Source: an uncultured Porphyromonadaceae bacterium
GTDB taxonomy: Bacteria; Bacteroidota; Bacteroidia; Bacteroidales; Muribaculaceae
Reading direction: 5' to 3'
NCBI GenBank assembly: GCA_947175715.1
Contig: CAMWOD010000086.1
Span: forward strand, 1 to 6,007
DNA length: 6,007 nucleotides
In this document: piece after piece, positions 1 through 5,507 of the stretch
How positions within the stretch are numbered: position 1 is the stretch's first letter
How the letters are laid out: each line of letters begins with the position of its first letter
Position numbers and translations under genes: made by a program
The notes under the pieces: generated by a model
Databases searched by the model: none
The model's input: only the letters and a program-made list of their open reading frames with translations
Told to the model about the DNA's origin: nothing

Positions 1-15
1 AAATTCTAAAAGAAT

Positions 16-534
16 ATGGTAAACAAGAATAACAGAGTAAAGACTACTACCGACTTTGCGCTCAAGGACCGCCTGGTAGCCATCAACCGCGTCACCAAGG
101 TGACCAAGGGTGGCCGCACATTCACCTTCGCCGCCATCGTAGTGGTAGGCAATGAGAACGGCATAGTAGGCTGGGGCCTCGGCAAAGCCAACGAAGTCAC
201 CGCCGCCATCGCCAAAGGCGTTGAGGCCGCTAAGAAGAATCTCATCAAAGTCCCCGTACACAAAGGCACACTGCCCCACGAGCAGGAAGCCAAGTTTGGC
301 GGCTCACGCGTGATACTCAAGCCCGCGAGCCACGGTACCGGTGTGAAGGCCGGTGGTGCGATGCGCGCCGTGCTCGAGAGCGTAGGCGTCACCGACGTGC
401 TGGCCAAGTCGAAGGGTTCGTCCAACCCCCACAACCTGGTGAAGGCTACCATCGCCGCCCTCGGCGAGATGCGCTCACCCGCACAGGTGGCCCAGAACCG
501 CGGTGTATCGGTAGAGAAAGTGTTCAAAGGCTAA
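16..534 (+). CDS. rpsE: 30S ribosomal protein S5
   Basis: Small-subunit protein S5, which sits on the back of the 30S subunit near the mRNA entry side and, with S4, influences decoding accuracy. The 172 residues are close to the usual 165-170. The N-terminal double-stranded-RNA-binding-like domain covers about residues 15-80, with the family signature RVTKVTKGGRTFTFAAIVVV at 25-44 and GWGLGKANEV at 52-61. The C-terminal domain covers about 90-165 and includes HGTGVKAGG (106-114) and SKGSSNPHNLVKAT. The ATG at 16 is the only sensible start. Its leader (1-15) is A-rich and has no Shine-Dalgarno motif. The stop is 21 bases before rpmD, so the two are surely co-transcribed. The upstream neighbour, normally rplR, lies outside the window. 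Nothing is truncated or unusual. Confidence 0.98.
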   Translation: MVNKNNRVKTTTDFALKDRLVAINRVTKVTKGGRTFTFAAIVVVGNENGIVGWGLGKANEVTAAIAKGVEAAKKNLIKVPVHKGTLPHEQEAKFGGSRVILKPASHGTGVKAGGAMRAVLESVGVTDVLAKSKGSSNPHNLVKATIAALGEMRSPAQVAQNRGVSVEKVFKG

Positions 535-555
535 CATTAAAACCTAAGCTCAAAA

Positions 556-735
556 ATGGCAAAAATCATAATCAAGCAAATCAAGAGCCGCATCAACTGC
601 CCCGCTACTCAGAAGCGCACACTTGATGCCCTTGGGCTCAGGAAGATGAATCACACTGTAGTCATGGACGACACCCCCAGTGTGAGAGGCATGGTAAAAA
701 AAGTACATCACCTCGTAGAAGTGACTAACGCATAA
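556..735 (+). CDS. rpmD: 50S ribosomal protein L30
   Basis: A 59-codon gene encoding L30, a small protein of the large subunit. The translation begins MAKIIIKQIKSRINCPATQK and continues with RTLDALGLRKMNHTVV, the classic L30 core (basic N-terminal strand, then the LGLRKMN..V segment). It ends with GMVKKVHHLVEVTNA. Length equals that of typical bacterial short-form L30. It lies 21 bases after rpsE and 19 before rplO, exactly where the spc operon places it. The start is fixed by the conserved MAKI N-terminus. The preceding bases are A-rich with no Shine-Dalgarno motif. A residual minus-strand reading frame across it (550-798) is a shadow. Confidence 0.97.
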   Translation: MAKIIIKQIKSRINCPATQKRTLDALGLRKMNHTVVMDDTPSVRGMVKKVHHLVEVTNA

Positions 736-754
736 AAACAACAGATACAACGAT

Positions 755-1207
755 ATGGACTTAAGTAATTTGCAACCGGCCCCCGGCTCAACCCACAACG
801 GGTTCCGTGTCGGACGCGGTCAAGGATCGGGCAAGGGTGGTACATCTACCCGCGGCCACAAGGGAGCCAAGTCGCGCTCAGGTTACAGCCGCAAGATCGG
901 CTTCGAAGGTGGCCAGATGCCTTTGCAGCGCCGTCTCCCCAAATTCGGTTTCAAAAACATCAACCGCAAGGAATATAAACCCATCAATCTCTCCACTCTC
1001 GAAGAACTTGCACAGGCCAAGAACCTTGAGACCATCGGGCTCGATGAGCTCCGTGCCGCCGGTTTTATCAACCGTCGCGACCTGGTGAAGATTCTCGCCA
1101 ACGGCTCTCTCACCCGCAAGCTCAATGTGACTGCCCACGGTTTCTCAGCTGCAGCTCAGAAAGCCATCGAAGAGGCCGGAGGTACAATCACTAAAATCGA
1201 ATTATAA
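755..1207 (+). CDS. rplO: 50S ribosomal protein L15
   Basis: L15 is a late-assembling large-subunit protein with a long basic N-terminal extension that threads into 23S rRNA. That extension is obvious here: GRGQGSGKGGTSTRGHKGAK at residues 20-39, followed by GFEGGQMPLQRRLPKFGF (49-66). The globular C-terminal L15/L18e-type domain covers about 75-150 and ends GGTITKIEL. Its 150 residues are slightly longer than the 144 of Escherichia coli. It starts 19 bases after rpmD. Its TAA stop (1205-1207) overlaps the secY ATG by one base (TAATG), which suggests translational coupling into secY. Confidence 0.98.
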   Translation: MDLSNLQPAPGSTHNGFRVGRGQGSGKGGTSTRGHKGAKSRSGYSRKIGFEGGQMPLQRRLPKFGFKNINRKEYKPINLSTLEELAQAKNLETIGLDELRAAGFINRRDLVKILANGSLTRKLNVTAHGFSAAAQKAIEEAGGTITKIEL

Positions 1208-2556
1208 TGCGCTTCGTAGAAACACTTAAAAACATCTGGACGATCGAAGAGCTCCGCAAGCGGCTCACACTCACCCTGCTCTTGGTGCTGGTGTATCGCC
1301 TTGGGTGCTACGTGGTACTGCCAGGCATCTCGCCCGACGACCTCGACGCCCTGAGCAAGTTCACCAACGCCAGCGGTCTGATGCAGCTGCTCGACATGTT
1401 CTCGGGTGGCGCCTTCTCACAGGCCTCGATCTTCGCCTTGGGTATCATGCCCTACATCACAGCGTCGATCGTGATACAGCTGCTGGGCATGGTGCTCCCA
1501 TCGTTCCAGAAGATGCAGCGCGAAGGAGAAAGCGGACGTCAGAAACTCAATCAGTACACCCGCTACCTCACCGTGCTCATACTGCTGCTCCAAGGCCCTG
1601 CCTACCTGATCAACCTTAAGGTGCAGGTGGCAGCCGCGGGCAATGTCATCAATATGGGATTCTGGACAATGGCCTACCTGACCATCATCCTCGCCGCCGG
1701 CTCCATGTTCATCATGTGGCTGGGTGAGCGCATCACCGACCGAGGCATCGGCAACGGTATCTCGTTCATCATCCTCGTGGGTATCATCGCCCGCCTCCCC
1801 ATGGCATTGTTCTACGAGTTCACAAGCCGTCTCCCCGGAGCCGGAGGCTCAGAGGGCGGTCTTATCATGTTTATCGTTGAGCTCATCCTGCTCTTCGCCG
1901 TCACCATCGGCGCCGTGATGCTCGTGCAGGGCACACGCAAGGTGCCCGTGCAGTACGCCAAGCGTATCGTCGGCAACAAGCAGTATGGAGGAGCCCGCCA
2001 GTACATACCTCTGAAGGTTAACGCCGCTGGTGTGATGCCTATCATCTTCGCCCAGGCGATCATGTTCATCCCCATCACCCTCGCAGGCTTCGGCTCGAGC
2101 GAAAACTCCACAGGATTCTTCGCAGCGTTCTCCGACATCAACGGATTCTGGTACAACTTCGTATACTTCGTGATGATCGTGGCCTTCACCTACTTCTACA
2201 CCGCCATCACCGTGCGTCCCACCCAGATGGCCGAGGATATGAAGCGCAACAACGGCTTCATACCCGGTGTGAAGCCCGGCAAGAAAACCGCCGAGTATCT
2301 CGACGCCATCATGTCGCGCATCACACTCCCCGGCTCAATATTCCTGGGTATCGTGGCCATCCTCCCCGCATTCGCTCGCTTCTTCGGCATCAGCCAGAAC
2401 TTCGCCCAATTCTTCGGTGGCACATCGCTGCTGATCATGGTGGGTGTAGTGCTCGATACCCTGCAGCAGATCGAATCGCACCTGATGATGCACCACTACG
2501 ACGGATTGATGAAAGATGGTAAGATCAAAGGTCGCACCACTGGCAGCGCTTACTAA
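1207..2556 (+). CDS. secY: Preprotein translocase channel subunit SecY
   Basis: SecY is the ten-helix pore of the inner-membrane Sec translocon, working with SecE, SecG, SecA and the ribosome. The 449 residues match the family length. Visible landmarks are: TM1 at about 20-40; the plug and TM2 region at about 57-95 (GLMQLLDMFSGGAFSQ, then ALGIMPYITASI); TM3 and TM4 at about 120-138 and 153-172; the signature GERITDRGIGNGISFI (173-188); the C4 cytosolic loop with the QGTRKVPVQYAKR segment (241-253); the C5 loop with NNGFIPGVKPGKKT (348-361); and TM10 with the QQIESHLM tail region (420-427). The E. coli C5 arginine (R357, in PGIRPG) appears here as lysine 356. The start overlaps the rplO stop by one base. 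No adk follows, unlike in Firmicutes; map comes next after 52 bases. Confidence 0.98.
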   Translation: MRFVETLKNIWTIEELRKRLTLTLLLVLVYRLGCYVVLPGISPDDLDALSKFTNASGLMQLLDMFSGGAFSQASIFALGIMPYITASIVIQLLGMVLPSFQKMQREGESGRQKLNQYTRYLTVLILLLQGPAYLINLKVQVAAAGNVINMGFWTMAYLTIILAAGSMFIMWLGERITDRGIGNGISFIILVGIIARLPMALFYEFTSRLPGAGGSEGGLIMFIVELILLFAVTIGAVMLVQGTRKVPVQYAKRIVGNKQYGGARQYIPLKVNAAGVMPIIFAQAIMFIPITLAGFGSSENSTGFFAAFSDINGFWYNFVYFVMIVAFTYFYTAITVRPTQMAEDMKRNNGFIPGVKPGKKTAEYLDAIMSRITLPGSIFLGIVAILPAFARFFGISQNFAQFFGGTSLLIMVGVVLDTLQQIESHLMMHHYDGLMKDGKIKGRTTGSAY

Positions 2557-2608
2557 TGACGATTGACTGCAAAGCTGTAACAACCCCAACCGATATCAAC
2601 AACCACAG

Positions 2609-3391
2609 ATGATATATCTCAAGACACCCCAGGAAATCGAGAAGATGCAGGCTGCCTGCACCTTGGTGAGCCAAGCCATGGGCGAGGTAGCCAAGCTCAT
2701 AGCCCCTGGAGTGACAACGCACAGGCTCGACACCGTTGCCCGGGAGTACATCCTGGACAACGGCGGCAAGCCGGCCTGCCTGGGCTATGGCGGATTTCCC
2801 GCAACGCTGTGCATTGAGGTCAATGAAACCGTGGTACACGGCTTCCCCTCCAACTACGCGCTGCGCGATGGCGACATCATCGGCATCGACACCGTGGTGG
2901 AGCTCGATGGCTACAACGGCGACATGTGCTACACCTATGCCGTGGGCGATGTCGACCCCAAGGTGATGGCGCTCCTGCGCACCACCAAGGAGGCGCTTTA
3001 CCGCGGCATCGACGCATGCAAGATCGACCGTCGCATCGGCGACATAGCCAACGCCGTGCAGACCTACTGCGAGAGCCACGGCTACTCAGTGGTGCGCGAG
3101 ATGTGTGGCCACGGCATAGGCCGCAAGATGCACGAAGACCCCGAAGTGCCCAACTATGGGCGCCGAGGCACAGGCCCTGTGATACGCAACGGCATGTGCA
3201 TCTGCATTGAGCCGATGGTAAATATGGGCAGCCGCAACATCGTGATAGAGAGCGACGGCTGGCAGTGCCGCACCCGCGACCGCAAGCCATCGGCCCATTT
3301 CGAACACACCATAGCCATGGTCGACAGCCAGGCACGTGTGCTCACCACATTCGACTATATCGAGCAGGCGCTCGGCGACAGATCTATCTAA
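2609..3391 (+). CDS. map: Type I methionine aminopeptidase
   Basis: Removes the initiator methionine from nascent proteins when the second residue is small, acting in the cytosol near the ribosome exit tunnel. The 260-residue protein is a bare pita-bread catalytic domain with no N-terminal zinc extension, so it belongs to the MetAP-Ia form. All dimetal ligands can be placed: D94 and D105 (eleven apart, as in E. coli D97/D108), H168 in GHGIGRKMHE, E201 in CIEPM, and E232 in AHFEHT. H77 in VVHGFPSN matches the substrate-binding histidine. Position E70 (CIEVNETVVHG) differs from the serine I remember at that site in E. coli (CISVN). It is 52 bases after secY and 23 before infA. Placement between secY and infA is common in Bacteroidota and Firmicutes. 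Confidence 0.97.
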   Translation: MIYLKTPQEIEKMQAACTLVSQAMGEVAKLIAPGVTTHRLDTVAREYILDNGGKPACLGYGGFPATLCIEVNETVVHGFPSNYALRDGDIIGIDTVVELDGYNGDMCYTYAVGDVDPKVMALLRTTKEALYRGIDACKIDRRIGDIANAVQTYCESHGYSVVREMCGHGIGRKMHEDPEVPNYGRRGTGPVIRNGMCICIEPMVNMGSRNIVIESDGWQCRTRDRKPSAHFEHTIAMVDSQARVLTTFDYIEQALGDRSI

Positions 3392-3414
3392 TGTGAATAA
3401 ACGATAACCAAGAT

Positions 3415-3633
3415 ATGGCAAAACAAGCAGCAATCGAATTGGACGGAGTGATAGTGGAAGCGCTCTCCAACGCCATGTTCCGCGTGGAGCTGGCCAACGG
3501 GCACGAAATCACCGCCCACATCTCCGGGAAGATGCGTATGCACTACATCAAGATACTCCCCGGCGACAAGGTGAGAGTGGAGATGTCGCCCTACGACTTG
3601 TCGAAGGGACGCATCGCATTCCGCTACAAATAA
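3415..3633 (+). CDS. infA: Translation initiation factor IF-1
   Basis: IF-1 occupies the 30S A site during initiation and helps IF-2 and IF-3 select the initiator tRNA. The 72 residues equal the E. coli length and form a single S1-like OB fold. Recognisable elements are MAKQAAIELDGVIVEALSNA at the N-terminus, FRVELANGHEITAHISGKMR (22-41), and the final PGDKVRVEMSPYDLSKGRI (49-67). The start is fixed by the MAK(Q/E) N-terminus. The 23-base leader after map is A-rich and has no Shine-Dalgarno motif. It is followed by rpmJ after 37 bases, the usual infA-rpmJ pair. Confidence 0.98.
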   Translation: MAKQAAIELDGVIVEALSNAMFRVELANGHEITAHISGKMRMHYIKILPGDKVRVEMSPYDLSKGRIAFRYK

Positions 3634-3670
3634 TGAAAGGCAAGAAACACAACAATACCACTAAAGAACA

Positions 3671-3787
3671 ATGAAAGTAAGAGCATCAATCAAGAAGCGC
3701 ACACCCGATAGCAAAATCGTGCGCCGCAAAGGACGTCTTTACGTCATCAACAAGAAAAATCCCAAGTATAAACAACGTCAAGGATAA
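3671..3787 (+). CDS. rpmJ: 50S ribosomal protein L36, zinc-independent form
   Basis: A 38-codon gene for L36, the smallest large-subunit protein. The translation starts MKVRASIKKRTPDSKIVRRK and ends NPKYKQRQG; both ends are diagnostic. The canonical zinc ribbon has C11, C14, C27 and a histidine near 32. Here the matching positions are T11, S14, N27 and Y33, with a one-residue insertion before NPK, so no zinc ligand remains. This is the C-minus type known in several lineages including Bacteroidota. It lies between infA and rpsM, the standard position. Confidence 0.96.
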   Translation: MKVRASIKKRTPDSKIVRRKGRLYVINKKNPKYKQRQG

Positions 3788-3794
3788 TTTTTAT

Positions 3795-3802
3795 TATTTT
3801 TG
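3795..3802 (+). promoter_or_regulatory. Probable internal promoter, -7 element of Bacteroidota type
   Basis: TATTTTTG fits the Bacteroidota -7 consensus TAnnTTTG and is followed by CA, as is common for this class. It lies in the very AT-rich 39-base spacer between rpmJ and rpsM. Transcription would begin near 3808-3811, leaving a short leader of roughly 16-19 bases before the rpsM ATG at 3827. I see no TTTG at the expected -33 position (about 3772-3775 reads ACAA), so the promoter may be weak or depend on the -7 box alone. It would give the S13-S11-S4-alpha group a transcript of its own. Confidence 0.5.
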
Positions 3803-3826
3803 CAGGAAAATTTTTAGCAACATACT

Positions 3827-4207
3827 ATGGCAGTAAGAATTGTGGGAGTTGACCTCCCCCAGAATAAAAGAGGTGAAATCGCCTTGACCTACATCTATGG
3901 CATCGGCCGCTCAGCCGCCCTGACCATTCTCGAGAAGGCAGGTGTCGACAAAGCCACCAAGGTCAAAGACTGGACCGACGCTGAGGCCGCCAAAGTGCGC
4001 GAAGTGATCAGCGAAGGCTATAAAGTAGAAGGTGACCTGCGCTCAGAGGTGCAGCTCAACATCAAGCGTCTGATGGATATCGGCTGCTACCGCGGCATCC
4101 GTCACCGCATCGGCCTGCCCGTGCGCGGCCAGAGCACCAAGAACAACGCCCGCACCCGCAAGGGACGCAAGAAAACCGTCGCTAACAAGAAGAAAGCTAC
4201 CAAATAA
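3827..4207 (+). CDS. rpsM: 30S ribosomal protein S13
   Basis: S13 is in the 30S head, contacts 23S rRNA and L5 through intersubunit bridges, and its C-terminal tail reaches the P-site tRNA. The 126 residues exceed the 118 of E. coli because of a longer lysine-rich tail (112-126). Signatures are MAVRIVGVDLPQNKR at the N-terminus, YIYGIGRSAA (22-31), a coiled helical middle at about 50-85, and RGIRHRIGLPVRGQ (89-102) leading to NNARTRKG (106-113). It follows a probable promoter and an AT-rich spacer and is 10 bases from rpsK. Confidence 0.98.
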   Translation: MAVRIVGVDLPQNKRGEIALTYIYGIGRSAALTILEKAGVDKATKVKDWTDAEAAKVREVISEGYKVEGDLRSEVQLNIKRLMDIGCYRGIRHRIGLPVRGQSTKNNARTRKGRKKTVANKKKATK

Positions 4208-4217
4208 CAAATAGACT

Positions 4218-4607
4218 ATGGCAAAAAAGACAGTTGCAGCAAAGAAGCGCAATGTAAAGGTTGACGCTGCCGGACAGCTTCACGTACATTCCTCCTTCAA
4301 CAATATCATCGTAAACTTAGCCAACAGCGAAGGCCAGGTGATCTCATGGTCATCGGCAGGCAAGATGGGCTTCCGCGGCTCAAAGAAGAACACTCCCTAT
4401 GCCGCCCAGATGGCAGCTCAGGATTGTGCCAAGGTCGCTTACGACCTGGGTCTGCGCAAGGTTAAGGCTTACGTCAAGGGTCCCGGCAACGGCCGTGAGT
4501 CAGCCATCCGCACCGTGCACGGTGCAGGTATTGAAGTCACCGAGATCATCGACGTGACTCCGCTGCCCCACAACGGCTGTCGTCCTCCCAAGCGTCGCCG
4601 CGTGTAA
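4218..4607 (+). CDS. rpsK: 30S ribosomal protein S11
   Basis: S11 is a platform protein of the 30S subunit that binds 16S rRNA near the E site together with S18 and S6. The 129 residues equal the E. coli length. Landmarks are VHSSFNNIIVNLANSEGQVI (23-42), SAGKMGFRGSKKNTPYAAQM (46-65), VKGPGNGRESAIR (86-98) and the terminal PLPHNGCRPPKRRRV (115-129). The Asn119-Gly120 pair is the site where, as I recall, E. coli S11 carries isoaspartate. It is 10 bases downstream of rpsM. The following gap of 277 bases before rpsD is exceptional for this operon and holds structured RNA. Confidence 0.98.
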   Translation: MAKKTVAAKKRNVKVDAAGQLHVHSSFNNIIVNLANSEGQVISWSSAGKMGFRGSKKNTPYAAQMAAQDCAKVAYDLGLRKVKAYVKGPGNGRESAIRTVHGAGIEVTEIIDVTPLPHNGCRPPKRRRV

Positions 4608-4619
4608 GTAACCTAAGCC

Positions 4620-4709
4620 ATGGAGCCGCGCCCCGGCCCGTATCGGCCGTTAAGTCCGTTGTCGAAAGAGACAGAGCGACCCTCGGCGGCGAGCGGCAAC
4701 CGACTCCAT
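4620..4709 (+). ncRNA. Putative three-way-junction RNA structure after rpsK
   Basis: Hand folding gives a closing stem AUGGAG (4620-4625) with CUCCAU (4704-4709). It continues either as CCGC (4626-4629) with GCGG (4693-4696) plus GCC (4630-4632) with GGC (4688-4690), or as CCG (4626-4628) against CGA (4701-4703) with one C-A mismatch. Inside are two hairpins. One is CGGCC (4634-4638) with GGCCG (4645-4649) and a six-base loop. The other is CCG/CGG (4656-4658, 4684-4686) plus GUCG/CGAC (4661-4664, 4677-4680) with a purine-rich loop. Everything nests without conflict. I do not recognise the family; it may be part of a ribosomal-protein leader. A T/A-rich linker (4710-4762) with only a weak hairpin follows. 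Confidence 0.45.
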
Positions 4710-4762
4710 CACACGCAATTACTTCATTTCTTTAGTTAAAAGAGTAAACACAACACCAATCC

Positions 4763-4858
4763 GAGCATAGACCCAAGGTGTCGGTCGAGGGTGATTGGGC
4801 TATCAGTAATCACCTCTACATAGCCGCGGCTGCACCCACCGCCACCAGAGTCGAGCTC
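4763..4858 (+). promoter_or_regulatory. Putative S4 autoregulatory leader RNA with 16S helix-18 mimicry
   Basis: A long irregular arm ends 26 bases before the rpsD start. Helices by hand are: 4763-4766 with 4855-4858; 4770-4772 with 4850-4852; 4777-4785 with 4838-4846 (eight pairs, one U-C mismatch); 4789-4793 with 4833-4837; and 4804-4806 with 4830-4832. The 3' strand from 4830 to 4846 is paired without a break. A pseudoknot forms between GGCUAU (4798-4803) and AUAGCC (4820-4825). In 16S helix 18, 505-507 (GGC) pairs with 524-526 (GCC) in the same arrangement, and AGCCGCGG (523-530) is present here at 4822-4829. S4 binds that region of 16S rRNA, so feedback on S4 synthesis is the obvious role. 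I dimly recall published S4-linked leader motifs in Bacteroidia but cannot confirm identity. Confidence 0.6.
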
Positions 4859-4884
4859 CTTCAAAATTAAACTGTTAATAAAAA

Positions 4885-5490
4885 ATGGCAAGATATACAG
4901 GTCCTAAGACCAAAATCGCCCGCAAATTCGGTGAGCCCATCTTCGGCGAGGACAAAGTTCTCTCTAAGAAGAATTATCCTCCGGGCCAGCACGGACAAAA
5001 CCGTCGCCGCAAGACCTCAGAATACGGCAACCAGCTGCGCGAAAAGCAGAAAGCTAAATATACCTACGGCGTGCTCGAGAAGCAATTCCGCAATCTCTTC
5101 GAGAAAGCATCGCGCATGAAAGGTATCACCGGTGTGCTCCTTCTGCAGCTGCTTGAGAGCCGTCTCGACAACGTAGTTTATCGTCTTGGCATCGCTCCCA
5201 CCCGTGCGGCAGCCCGTCAGCACGTGCTCCACAAACACATCACCGTCAACGGCCGCGTGGTCAACATCCCCTCTTACCAGGTAACTCCTGGCGATGTAAT
5301 AGGAGTGCGCGAGAAAGCTAAATCGCTTGAAGTCATCACCGACAACCTCGCTGGATTCAACCATAGCAAATATCCCTGGATAGAGTGGGACGAAGCCACC
5401 AAGACAGGCAAATTCCTCCATACTCCTGAGCGCGAGGACATCCCCGAGAACATCAAGGAACAGGCAATCGTCGAGTTGTATTCTAAATAA
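4885..5490 (+). CDS. rpsD: 30S ribosomal protein S4
   Basis: S4 is a primary 16S rRNA-binding protein that nucleates assembly of the 5' domain at the junction of helices 3, 4, 16, 17 and 18. In several bacteria it represses its own mRNA. The 201 residues are typical. The N-terminus MARYTGPKTKIARKFGE and YPPGQHGQNRRRKTSEYG (31-48) are diagnostic. No cysteines are present in the region where some S4 proteins bind zinc. The S4 RNA-binding domain spans about 92-150: SRLDNVVYRLGIAPTRAAAR (92-111), then HITVNGRVVNIPSYQVTPGD (118-137). The start has a T/A-rich leader (4862-4884) with no Shine-Dalgarno motif. It is 17 bases from rpoA, so both genes would share the upstream leader's control. Confidence 0.98.
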   Translation: MARYTGPKTKIARKFGEPIFGEDKVLSKKNYPPGQHGQNRRRKTSEYGNQLREKQKAKYTYGVLEKQFRNLFEKASRMKGITGVLLLQLLESRLDNVVYRLGIAPTRAAARQHVLHKHITVNGRVVNIPSYQVTPGDVIGVREKAKSLEVITDNLAGFNHSKYPWIEWDEATKTGKFLHTPEREDIPENIKEQAIVELYSK

Positions 5491-5507
5491 TAATTAAAAC
5501 CAGATCC

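Noticed and set aside
6..527. Long minus-strand open frame (173 codons) opposite rpsE, and similar antisense frames opposite secY, map and rpsD
   Set aside because: They mirror strongly conserved genes on the + strand, have low-complexity Ser/Arg/Ala-rich products and match no family; they are by-products of codon bias.
2557..2608. Promoter or missing adk remnant in the secY-map spacer
   Set aside because: No TAnnTTTG box and no coding trace of adenylate kinase in 52 bases; absence of adk here is normal for the lineage.
3788..3812. T-rich run after rpmJ as an intrinsic terminator
   Set aside because: No GC-rich hairpin precedes it, and the following genes belong to the same operon. The promoter reading fits better.
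4719..4747. Hairpin TTACT/AGTAA plus CTTT/AAAG in the linker, as a terminator
   Set aside because: It is almost all A-T pairs, has a six-base bulge and no following T run; at most a weak local fold.
4822..4831. Ten-base palindrome AGCCGCGGCT as a protein operator
   Set aside because: It is better explained as part of the helix-18-like RNA arm (AUAGCC pseudoknot strand plus the CUG stem strand); a single short palindrome is weak evidence for an operator.
4867..4878. TTAA-ACTG-TTAA hairpin next to the rpsD start
   Set aside because: Four A-T pairs only; too weak to control initiation.
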